Shown piece after piece: positions 35,418-45,899 of a DNA stretch of 64,000 nt. Positions within the stretch are counted from its first letter, which is position 1; each line of letters opens with the position of its first letter. Location of the stretch: assembly GCA_029959085.1 (NCBI GenBank), contig JARWIR010000010.1, positions 31,798,731 to 31,862,730 of the forward strand, read 5' to 3'. This DNA comes from Nemophila menziesii. Lineage: Eukaryota; Streptophyta; Magnoliopsida; Boraginales; Hydrophyllaceae. Below the pieces are notes generated by a model, which searched no databases, was not told where the DNA came from, and worked only from the letters and a program-made list of their open reading frames with translations. Both the position numbers and the translations under genes were made by a program.

Positions 35418-36874
35418 GATACGTTTTCTATCCCTTTCGCGTTTTAGTTAGTTTAGTTTATTTTTATTGCGTTGAGTCTTTTCGAGTCGTGGGGACACGA
35501 CTCATTTTTGAGTTTGGGGTGGGGTTCGTTGCCTCATCCCAGTTTTTATGTGTTATATGTTTTATTTGCTTTCAATAAAAATAATTTTCGGAGTTGCGTT
35601 TGACTATAGAAGATTTTAAATGTCCCTTTAAGCATACTTTTGATGAATCTATGATAGTAAATAGTGGACTTTAGGGACTGATATAGAACGCACTTACAAT
35701 TGCATGCGAACATAGGTAATTGATAGGAAAAATTAATGAACAATGCAAATGAAGTAAGCTTGTACTTAAGGAATATGTTTGGTGTGTAGAACGTGAAATC
35801 TTAATTAGTAGAGAACCCACCTAGATATGAACTAAAGACAAGCTATGTACTTAGGAAAATGATAGGGGCAGTTCTTTGTTAGCCATTTGAAACCTTTAGC
35901 TTGCTATCCCTAATATTATAATTTTATCCGTCTTAGCCCAATTTTGAGCCTTAAGCCTTTCTTTTGTAACCACGATATAAGCCCATTATCCTTTAGATTA
36001 TTAGGCATGACCAAATGACCCGCACTTGAATCACAACCCTGAGACTTGTCTCGAGCTTGAGTTTGGGGTGGAGGGTCCACATTTTGGGAATTTACATTGG
36101 GAAGGGATTATATATGTTTATATTGAGGCACAGAAATGAAGATGATATATTATTGTAACCCTTTGCCGAAAGTTGAAAAAGAAAAAGAAAAAAAAAGAGA
36201 AAAAGAAAGAAAAAAATATAAGAGACATGACTTTTCACATCAAAATGATAGTCATGGGTATCTTGTACAAAAAATAATAATAAAAAAAATGATGAATAAA
36301 TCGGCAAAGTGGAATATTTTTGGAAATCATCTTAATTTATTTGGGTAGACAATGGGGACGCAACTTTAGCGCGTCAAATGGGTGAGTGAGGACATTTTTG
36401 AGCGTAACTCAAGCTCGAGGACATGTGGATGGTAAGTGAGGAGAGAGCCAAAAGCTCACTTCAAAATTTACCAAATATATATCCATACCGTCCTTAAGCC
36501 AATATTAAAACCATAAAGACCTCTTGATTCTTAAATACATAGTGAATTTATACTTCTGTTGATAGGGAATATTTAGGTGGAACATTTAAAGCGATTCATG
36601 ATTAATGACCACCCTATAGCCATCATACAGATATGAGTACAAGTGTAACCTTCAAGCATTGCAACTTTAATTTTACGATTGAGATTATTTATGTTTGATT
36701 TTGCATGATTAGTGTATGTATATGTTAGTTCTTAAAGTTTTGCTATATGAGATTTATCTTAAGAATTGCTTTAGGTTTATTTGCTAAGCTTCTATTTGTT
36801 CTTGCGTTTACTTCCACCCCTTGTTTTGTTTTGTTTTGCTTTGTCGGGACGACAAAGGTTTGAGTTGTGGGTCT
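35418..36874 (+). other. 3' non-coding region of element 1 with PPT-like motifs
   Basis: No ORF of note. It contains TGAGTTTGGGGTG at 35509-35521 and 36058-36070, a purine-rich A/G tract at about 36175-36220, and ends with TGAGTTGTGGGTC (36861-36873) just before the 3' LTR, the likely polypurine tract position. A fold of GTCGTGGGGACACGAC is visible near 35487. Confidence 0.6.
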
Positions 36875-38435
36875 TGATGTCTCCTTAAATGTTCTTATTT
36901 TCGACCCTTAGGAGACATCATTTTTGGTGTTTATTTAATCATTTCGATAGACTTTTGGACTAAATATGCAATAATATATTTTCCTCTTTTAATTCTAGCA
37001 TTTTTGATTTATTAAGCTTTTGCGCGTAATATTGGTATTTTTAGTGAGTATTTTACAGGTTTTAGATGTTAGCTAAAAGAGGAATCCGAGGAGAAAGTCA
37101 AAGATCAAAAGATAGAGTCAAGACTTGAAAAGAAATCCCGAAGATATTATTTTTAGAGCTGAAAATCCATTTTCCAGGCCATAGATTGCTGATTTCGAGG
37201 TGCTTAAGCGATGATCTAGCTGTTGACCTTTGAAGAGAAATCATTCCTTATCGAATTACGGAACTTTAGCAACTGGAATGAGGTCAATCGGAGTTGTAAC
37301 GCATCGGGAAAAGCTGTTTTAGTGAAGGTATATCAGCAGTTACGGGATTTTGGGCTAAGTTAGTGGACTTGGGCCTTTTATATTTCATTTAATTAAAAGC
37401 CTAGGTCCAAGTCCGAATTTCCACCTATAAAATCAGCCCTTGACTTCTATTTTACACACAATTCACATTCTGCAAGATTAAAAACACCAGAGAGAAGCAA
37501 CTGAAGGAAGGAGAAGAAGCTACAAGAGCTGGAGAGGGTCTATATCTCCGTTCGTAGTCATTCCGATTCCGGAAATTAGGTTCTTTTATCTTTTTAATTC
37601 TGTAAACAATATGAATTCCTTTAATTTTAATTTCGTATTTCATTTTAATATGAGCTAAGTTTTATTTAGTGCTTGAGAACAAACAATGGGTGAATCCCAA
37701 TTCTTATTAATTAACGAATGTTGAATTTGGGTTTTTATTGAATTAAACTAAATTAGGGTTTTTACTCTTTTCGATAAATCATGAATATTTACTGTTTTTA
37801 GCGTCATGAACTAGGAACAGGTAATAGTATTTAGGCTATTCCAATTAGTCGCAATTGGATCATCCTGACGGAGGGTTTAAATACGGAACCATTTATTCAA
37901 TCTAGGATAGAAGTTAATGATTCTGACGAGCTTAGCTAATCCTAGGGTCAATGAGGTAATAATACTTAATCATCCGACGGTGGATCATATTTACCCTGAC
38001 GGGACTAGTGACACTTTAGGATCGCCTTATAGTCCACCCTGACGGGGGTATAAGGAAATTAGAATCCCGACCATTGTAATTGACTAATTTAGCCCTTAAA
38101 CAACATAAGTTAAGAAATAGGATAGGGAGGATCCTTGCGTTCTCAAGTGCTACTTCTCATATTGCGTTTTACATCATTTTACTTGCGTCTTAGCTTTTAC
38201 TTGCAATTTAATATTTGTCTTTCATTCATTAGTCTTATAACAAAAACCAAACAAATATATTATTGTCTTTTATTTTCGTAAGTGCATCAATCACTACTTG
38301 CTAAACATTGTGATCAACCATTCCGTCCTTGGAACGAATCTGATTTATCAGAAATACTACTTGGGACAACCGTACACTTGCGGTTGTGGTTCGATTATTT
38401 ATTGCATTATTTTTAGAACACACAAAGGACCACCA
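36875..38435 (+). repeat. 3' LTR of element 1
   Basis: 1561 bp, nearly identical to the 5' LTR. Differences seen: G to A and a one-base loss near 36963-36980, A to G near 37219, and G to C near 37850. TATA box at 37426-37432 and stem-loop at 38025-38055. Confidence 0.95.
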
Positions 38436-38462
38436 GTAAGGCTAAGGCTAAGGCTAAGACTA
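38436..38462 (+). repeat. Short remainder of the hexamer satellite
   Basis: GTAAGGCTAAGGCTAAGG-type units immediately after the 3' LTR, beginning with the target duplication. It is the continuation of the array interrupted at 26663. Confidence 0.85.
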
Positions 38463-39598
38463 AGGGACTGTTTGTATTTACAAGGGAAAAAAATAATAAA
38501 GGAAAGGAAGAGAAAAATTATAAAGGGAAAGAAAGGTAGGGAGAACTCTTGTTTGGATTAAGAATTTTTGTGGTGGAAATTAATTTCTATATATTTTATT
38601 TAGATTGGAAAAAAATACGGAAAAAGAATAAAAGTTTATATATGTAGTTTTCTTTTCCCTTGTTGACAAAAGAGCTCATGAGATATAATTTAAAAAAAAA
38701 AGCAAATTCACACCTTTAACTAAATAAAGTTCAGTGACTTTAACTGGTATAGGTATGATTTTCAAACCTTCATTTGAACAAAAAGTTAGATTCGATTTGT
38801 GATTTCTCGTATCTTGATTTTTTTTTTTTCGATGAAAGTCTATACATCATGAATACTAAAGAGTTATAAACAACTTATCAGTTTCTTGTCAATTTGAAAT
38901 TCCACGACTATACTTTCAACCACTTGATAAAACAATTCATTTCCCAAGTTATTTAATTTTCAAAAAAATGAATCAACAAACATCTATAATTTATCAATTT
39001 ATATTTAACTAATTATGTCAATGTAAGATCGTTGTAAAGTATCTTAAAACTTTGTATGTTGAACAAACTAAATAGTAGGGGACTCTTATATAAAAAAATA
39101 TTTTAGCTGGCAAGATACGAAGGTGAGATGGCATTTATAATATCTTTTGAAGGAAATGAAACAAGTTTAAAGTATTTTATTCTCGTATTTTATATAATTT
39201 TAATTTGTATTAGAGTTAAGACTTTAAAAAAATTTGATCAATTTTGCAGGTTCATAGAACCATATAAGTTTAATTGGTATTAAAGTTAAGATTTAAAAAT
39301 ATATTATCAATTTTGCAGATTCTGAAAACCATAGATTACATTCACATAAAGTATGAAAATCTATTTAAAGAAGGGATACATAAAGATTAGTGTTATTTTT
39401 ATTTTTATATAATTCAAAAAAATATTTTCTTCCATTTGACACCAATTTTGAGTGATTATGAAATGTGGTTTATAGGTGAATTTTATAATCGTCTTAATTA
39501 CTTTCCTTTGTAATTATTTTAATACAAACAATAGAAATAATTAAAAATCACATCCCTTCTTTTCCTTTCCTCCCAAAACCCTCAATCCACACAGATTC
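38463..39598. mobile_element. Probable non-autonomous DNA transposon in the hexamer satellite
   Basis: A 1.1-kb AT-rich block without coding capacity, sharply bounded by hexamer DNA on both sides. The left end GGGACTGTTTGTATTTACAA with AAAGGAAAGGAAGAG resembles, inverted, the right end CTTCTTTTCCTTTCCTCCC ... CACACAGATTC. The inverted repeats are imperfect and no duplication is resolvable in the repetitive flank, so the superfamily is open. Confidence 0.5.
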
Positions 39599-39676
39599 AA
39601 AGGCTAATGCTAAGGATGAGGCTAAGACTATGGCTAAGGGTAAGGTATAGGGCTAAGGTGAAGGTTAAGGTTAAGA
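39599..39676 (+). repeat. Hexamer satellite, short middle part
   Basis: AAGGCTAATG, GGCTAAGAC and AAGGTTAAGGTTAAG units between two insertions. Confidence 0.85.
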
Positions 39677-40130
39677 TTTTTTTGTCAAACGTTTATATAA
39701 ATAGATAATTAAAGACATACAAAAGAAGGGTCACCCAATGCCCCTATGGGAATTGCCGAAACTTAGGAGTTTAACTAACTAGATTAGTTTGAGAGAAAAC
39801 CAATAACCAAACAAATTTCCTGAAAGCTCTTGTTGGCTACCAACAAGCTGTGAAGTTGCTACTTCTATTAATAAGTACAAAACAAGGTCTACAAGTTTAA
39901 GCCGTAGCATAAATGTACTTGATAATGTTACAGATATTATTAATCTTGACTGGTAGATTATTTCCTAAAGGTATTAGGATGGAGCTTGAGTCATTCTCCA
40001 CAATTAATCTCCCAACTGGATAATCTCTTGTTAATTCAGTAGCCTTCAAATTACCTAGTGCTTCAGCATCAACGACTGACTCTGTGCTAGTCTTCCAAGA
40101 TTTACCTGAAATTAATTCACCATTAAAGTT
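39677..40130 (-). mobile_element. 5'-truncated LINE 3' end inserted in the hexamer satellite
   Basis: On the minus strand the right-hand half encodes a piece of the RNase H-like domain: SGKSWKTSTESVVDAEALG and VGRLIVENDSSSILI, with the acids E (AEALG) and D (ENDSS) in place, ending at TAA near 39898. A 3' UTR of about 220 bp and a short A tail (seven T on the plus strand at about 39677) follow, bordering GGTTAA units on both sides. The target duplication cannot be told from the repeat itself. Confidence 0.7.
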
Positions 40131-41220
40131 TCTTAAGGTTAAGGATAAGGCTAAAACCCATGTCTGAAGACACTCAAAAAAAAATTTGTTCTGTTGACAG
40201 AAAATCGAACCCAGGTTCCCTGGGTGAAAGTCAACATTAAGGATAAGGTTAAGGATAAGGTTAAGGATAAGGTTAAGGTTAAGGTTAAGGTTAAGGTTAA
40301 GGTTAAGGTTAAGGTTAAGGTTAAGGTTAAGGTTAAGGTTAAGGTTAAGGTTAAGGTTAAGGTTAAGGTTAAGGTTAAGGTTAAGATCAAGATTAAGGTT
40401 AAGATTAAGGTTTAAGTTTTAAGGTTAAGGATAAGTTAAAGTTTAGGGTCAAGGTTGAGGTTAAGGTTGAGGTTGAGGTTAAGGTTAAGGTTGAGGTTAA
40501 GGTTAAGGTTAAGGTTAAGGTTCATGTTAAAGTTAAGATTAAGGTTAAGGTTAAGGTTAATGTTAGGTTTAAATTTAAGTTTAAGGTTAATTTTATGGTT
40601 AAGTTTAAAGATAAGTTCAAGGTTAAGTTTATGGTTATGGTCTAGGCTAAGGCTAAGGCTAAGGCTAAGGCTAAGGTTAATGCTATGATAAAGGTTGAGT
40701 TTAAGGTTAAGGTTAAGGTTAAGGTTAAGGTTAAGGTTAAGTTTAAGGTTAAGGTTAAGGTTAAGATTAAGGTTAAGGTGAAGGTTAAGGTTAAGGTTAA
40801 GGTTAAGGTTAAGGTTAAGGTTAAGGTTAAGGTTAAGGTTAAGGTTAAGGTTAAGGTTAAGGTTAAGGTTAAGGTTAAGGTTAAGGTTAAGGTTAAGGTT
40901 AAGGTTAAGGTTAAGGTTAAGGTTAAGGTTAAGGTTAAGGTTAAGGTTAAGGTTAATGTTAAGGTTAAGATCAAGATTAAGGTTAAGGTTAAGGTAAGGT
41001 TAAGGTTAAGGGTTAATGTTAAGTTTAAGGGTTAAGGTTTAAGTCAAGGTTTAAGTCGAGGTTAAGGTTAAGATTAATATTAGTTTTAATGTTAAGTTTT
41101 AATATTAGAGTTAAGGTTTAAGATTTACAGTTTAAAGTTTTAGGTTAAAGTTTAGTACGATATAACGTTAAACGTCGAATATTAGCGCGATTAATCTTCA
41201 TTTGGTTTAAGATTCAGATA
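40131..41220 (+). repeat. (GGTTAA)n-derived satellite, right part
   Basis: Near-perfect arrays at about 40244-40394 and 40693-40990, with degenerate GGTTAA, GGCTAA and GGATAA units around them, fading by about 41220. Long VK/LR/LT ORFs here are artefacts. A non-hexamer interruption lies at about 40151-40235. Confidence 0.93.
40151..40235 (-). other. Small tRNA-like (SINE-like) interruption of the satellite
   Basis: On the minus strand CCTGGGTTCGATTTTCTG contains a B-box-like GGTTCGATTTT (complement of 40201-40211), followed by a T run and GAGTGTCTTCAGACA. No A box, A tail or target duplication can be defined. It may be a SINE fragment. Confidence 0.3.
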
Positions 41221-41439
41221 AAAGTTTTTTTTTGACATGTAAGTATCTGTTAGTGCTTTAACTATCAAAAATTCATAAAGCCTTAGTAAAGTGTGACTAA
41301 GTCAACTTTTCACGACCTAGATAATATTTATCTAGAAAATAAAAAATAAAAAACTAGAGGGGAGAAAATGAGGCATCTCAAATCTAGAGGGACCTCAATG
41401 CAAATAATAACCTAAACACGTAAAAATATTCAAAATAGA

Positions 41440-43452
41440 TGTTACAATCTAATTGAACATAAAATCAGAGAGAACATTGACTTGTACCATTCTTTTGATC
41501 GATTACTCCAATAAGATTCCATATTTTAGCAATGATCTTGTTAGTGATTGAATCTTTGAAGCTGCATTTTTGCCAAACTTTGGTTTGAATATCTTGACCT
41601 ACGATGTGCATAACTTTGTTATGATTTTCAAGGACATTGTGGTGAATCTTCTTGTTGTGAGTACTCCATATATGGTTTAAGAAGCTTATTATAAAGACCA
41701 AATGCTTCCGCGTATTCTCTTTGCTCTTGTGAATTACCCAGTTTATCTTAGAAGACCAGCTAAAGGTGTTGTCTTGACAGCCATGAGTCTTACATCACTC
41801 AAACCAAATCATTTTAGAGAAGGGAAATACCATGAAAAGATGAACCCTAGGTTCAAATTGATTTCCATATATAACATATATTGAGTCGATTCCATTTCCA
41901 CAAATTATAAGTCAGTCCTTGGCGTGGAGTCTATTTTGAAGCACAATCCAGGAATGAAAAATCGATGCTTAGGTATAGTTTGCTTAAAACTAAAAGATAC
42001 CAGCCAACTTTTTCTCCATCAATTTGAATGAAAGTGTTGTGGAACTTTATAACTTTGAAAATGTTGATTAGAAAGCTGTGACAAATTGTATCAAAAGATT
42101 TTTGGAGATCCAGATGGGAGTACACCTTAGTGAGTTGAAGTTTCTATCACAACCTTGAACTATACTTTGTGCAACTATTACATTGTCTGCAATATTTTTC
42201 CCTTGAACAAATGCAGCTTGATTCTGCAAAATTAATCCTGCCAAATGAGGTTTGAGTCTATTAGCTAGGATAATAGACATACCTTTGTAAAAAACATTGC
42301 AGCATGCAACTGGCCTAAATAGCTTGAGAGTGCTTGAAGTAGAGACTTTAGGAATGAGAACAAGTATTGTAGTTTTGACTTGTTTGTGTAGTTCCTAATT
42401 TGATAAAGCATCCATAATAGCCAAGAAAAATCTTATCCAATTATGGTTCAAGAACTCTTGTGGAAGGTACTTGTAAATCCATCTGGACCAGGTGATTTGT
42501 TTTCATTAATTGAGAATATGACATCCTATATTTCTTTATCAGTTATGTCTCTGATCATGTTGTATGCATCTTCTGTTGCTATACTTTTTTGAATGAGCTT
42601 ATGAAGAAGGTGAGTGGGCATATCTTCTTCTTTAGGATCCTTTCTACCCAATAAATCTTCATAATACTTCAGAAATGCACTTTGTATTTCACTTTTGTCT
42701 GTTTTATTTGAACCATCCTCAAGAGTAAGTACAGAGATTTTGTTATGAGATGCTCTTGCCTTGATGAATTCATGATAGAAATTAGTTCCCATGTCTATCT
42801 TAGGCCCATAAGGCTCTAGATTGTTGTTTCATCTTAGAATTTTTGATGTCAAGTAGCTTTTCGAAGTTGTCTCTAAGGGCTCTTCAGCTAGAGGATTTAA
42901 ATCTCCTTTGAGAATTGTAGTTTAAATAATCTGAAGTTTAGCTTTAATCTCATCAATTTCTTAGATGTTATAAGAGAAGTTCTTATTGTTAAAATCTTTG
43001 AGTCTTCTTTTTTACTTCCTTGAGTTTCTGAGTAACAATTTACATAGGGGTGCCAATAACATTAATACTCTATGCTTCTAAAATAAGTGGTAGATCCATA
43101 TGTTATGCCCAGATTTTATAGAATTTGAAGGATGATTTTGCTTGAGTAGTAAGGCCTTGTATGTGAATCATGTCTGGTATGTGATCAGAAATACTAGGAG
43201 GGAAAGTGATGAGTGAGGAGTTAAATTGTTGATCCATGTATCATTGATTAAAATGGTGTCGATTTTTCTAGATATAAAGCCCTCAACTCTCTTATTAGTC
43301 CAAGTCTGATAACATCACGTACTTTGATGTTCTCCAATATAATCATTAAAATCCGTAGAGCTAAGAGGTATACCATGCAGTTTCTCCGTTCTTCACGTCT
43401 AAGAATCTCATTAAGTCACCACTCTATATCCAAGAGTGGTGATTGACCAGTT
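41440..43452 (-). pseudogene. Second L1-type LINE relic, internally deleted
   Basis: Minus-strand blocks in order: endonuclease remnants near 43260-43420; pre-RT region GTNFYHEFIKARASHNKI with AFLKYYEDLLG (42792-42526); RT entry LANRLKPHLAGLILQNQAAF followed by VQGKNIADNVIVAQ (about 42280-42120), a clear RT motif; then YSHLDLQKSFDTICH, a decayed version of the first catalytic Asp region. The FADD catalytic block is missing, and the sequence jumps to the post-zinc-finger part (FLNHIWSTHNKKIHHN, 41465-41701). Many stops and frameshifts. Its right end abuts retrotransposon element 2 at about 43452. Confidence 0.78.
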
Positions 43453-43537
43453 GAATCCATGAGTGTCCCCACGACTCGAAAAGACTCAACGCAAATAAAC
43501 TAATATACACTAAATGAGAAAGGAAAGAAAACGTATC

Positions 43538-44829
43538 TTAACCAGCGCGAGGCTGGTTATCGGTGTTGCGTCCAGGTACAGATTCCTTCGCGAGTAAACC
43601 GTAGAAGGTGTGTTGGATGGTGCTCACCCCAAGTAGCATATTGCGAAGAAGATCTAACTCTTTGGTGACGTTTCCTAAAGTAGCAATCATCTTTTCTTAA
43701 TTCTCTTTCAACACTCGAAACTTGTCCTCCAACCAATTATCAGTATGTACCTTCTTCTTTGGTGGAGGAGCTCTAGGGTTCTTAATTGGATGGGTTGCTT
43801 CATTGTGGGCGTTGTCAATGGAGTTCAATGTTATTGCGTCTCCCTCTTCAGACGCGTCAACCTCTTCGTTCCTTCGTGGTATTTTTTCGTCTAGACACAA
43901 GGTAGTGATATTACAAGGAAACTTTAGGTTTTGTTGACTCGTACGGATTCTCTCAAACTCTATTATCGTCTCGTAAATTACACGCGCAACATCCATCTCT
44001 CGATTCTCAACAATACACTTAATAAAGATAACATGCTCCTTCTTCAACTCGGAAGTGTGATTAATACCAAAGAAGTGGGTACTACGAATCTAGACCATAC
44101 CTTAGCACAAGGTAACAAACAACTACTGTAAACCTGCCCAGCATATCTCTCACTCATCGGAATAGGGCGTTTCCCTCGAACTAAAACTGTGTCCCAAAGA
44201 GATTCCCACTCAAAAGATGGGTCATTAAGCGTTTAGAAATATGGACAAGGACCAGTAAAGTTGGGAAGTTTCAAGGCTTTGCGAATAAGTTAAACTGAGA
44301 GGGGTAATACCTTTTTGCGGACGATAATTGATTGCTTATTTGAAAAGGCTACTCCTTCATAAAAATCACGGACCAAGGTGGGGATAAATGTAATCTTTCT
44401 TTGTCTCAATTCAGTCCACCCAAACTTATCACAAGTAGTTGCATAAATCTTAAATTCGCAAGTCATAATACCATAAGGGAATGTTTTCTCAATACCAAAC
44501 TTCAAGAAATCAATTCGATTATGAACCTGTTTATCCCAACGCATAATTACCCTCTTGGGTTTGTGTGCAATAGCTTTTCTTCGCGGATCTCGTGGTTCTC
44601 GAACATGTTCTTTGGGAATTTCCTCTTCAATCTTTTCCTCATCTTCTTCATCAACCAAAGTAGGCTTAGCAGGAGGAGGCTTACTTGGGTTTTCTTTTCT
44701 CTTCATAGCAATCTTAACCTCTTCAATCTTTCGTTTAGGACCCGAATCCGGAATATCAATAGCTCTCTCTTGTGTAGCACCAGGATTGTTTCTTCTTGTG
44801 TAACTGAAAGAATCTGTGTGGTTAGTCAT
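43538..44829 (-). pseudogene. ORF3 relic of element 2
   Basis: Starts MTNHTDSF at 44829, like MTNRTDSM in element 1, and ends NQPRAG plus TAA at 43538-43540, so both termini are conserved. An acidic stretch, TLVRDFYEGVAFS and IIVRKKVLPLSV are readable. Between about 44290 and 44047 stops and frameshifts break the core, and another break follows near 43697. Not functional. Confidence 0.82.
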
Positions 44830-45199
44830 GGCTTTCCACCCCAAACTCAAAACTTCAAAGAGTTGAAAACTAAGGAAAACTTACAATCTTTGATGTTTTG
44901 ATAGAAGATTAAGGTGAATTTGTGTGAGTTGTGAGATGGGTAAGGATCAATTTGAAGGATTTGGAAGGTTTAGTGGTTCAATTTAAGGTTTGGGTGAAGA
45001 AAGAATTGAGGAAAAAGTAGGTATTTGGTGAAGTTTTGGAAAGATCTTAGGTTGATTATGTGTTTTTGGGAAGAAAGAGGGTAAGAATTGATGAATAAAA
45101 CCTGTTTTGATGATGATTTTTGGAGTGGTTGATAGCTGAAATCGGATGTATAGGGTAACTTGTGAAAGAGGCTAAAGATATAAAGTTTTAAAAGCCAAA

Positions 45200-45690
45200 A
45201 CCGCCTAACACAGGCGCCGACCGGGTTCCCGGTCCGTGATAACCGGGTTCCCGGTTATTGCACTGTGTCGGCGCAAAAATAATTACTAAATCCGATTTTT
45301 TTATTTTTTTTATTTTTTATCCTAGACGCTCGCCTCTTGCGTCTCGAGCCACGCAGTGGTCAGAGATTTGAAGATCATGACCGGGTTCCCGGTCAGTGCA
45401 GCCACCGTCGTTGTCTGAGGTTGGGTGCGAAAAAGGTTGGATGCAACCCCTTGCATCTCGTGCCACGCAGGGGTCAGAACTTTCGAGTTCACTACAACAC
45501 CTCCACCGGATTCCCGGTCAGCTGGCCACCAGGTTCCCGGTTTTGTCGCTGGCGCGAATCCAGACGTAAGGGTACTGCGTCTCGAGCCACGCCATGGTCA
45601 GAACTCCTGGAATCAGCAGCTCACGTCACCAGGTTCCCGGTCAGCTCCAGACCGGGTTCCCGGTTATATCCTGGAATCCGTACTGATTTC
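45200..45690 (-). repeat. GC-rich palindromic repeat of element 2 between pol and ORF3
   Basis: The palindrome ACCGGGTTCCCGGT and close variants occur near 45228, 45250, 45380, 45510-45540, 45630 and 45650. The second module, minus strand CTGACCACTGCGTGGCTCGAGACGC, has starts spaced about 114 and 124 bp (plus-strand marks 45337, 45451, 45575). CTGACCACTGCGT is shared with element 1, so the arrays are homologous, but the CCGG palindromes are different. Plus-strand ORFs here are shadows. Confidence 0.85.
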
Positions 45691-45899
45691 TTTCGTTTTC
45701 TTAACACTTTGCACCCCAAACTCATGGATTTGCACTCCTGAAATCATCAAAAACAACTACCCTTTCTCATTTCTTAAAAATAAACACTAATCAACAATGA
45801 TTTACTAATTTACACTACGAAATAACAAAAACACTTAAACTAATATACAAAGAATTGGCCTTTGTTTAACGTCGTTAAGCTCGACGGTTACCTCACATT

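Larger units (their letters stand above)
26664..38435 (+). mobile_element. Athila-like Ty3/gypsy LTR retrotransposon, near full length (element 1)
   Basis: An 11,772-bp element with 5' LTR 26664-28225 and 3' LTR 36875-38435, flanked by a perfect 5-bp duplication GTAAG (26659-26663 and 38436-38440). The order is LTR, truncated PBS, truncated gag, protease, RT, RNase H, integrase, GC-rich tandem repeat, ORF3, purine-containing 3' region, LTR. By eye the LTRs differ by three substitutions and one indel, so insertion was recent. Internally it has two in-frame stops (28753 and 29830), a one-base frameshift near 32825 and a deletion from within the PBS into gag. It lies inside the GGTTAA satellite. 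Confidence 0.95.
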
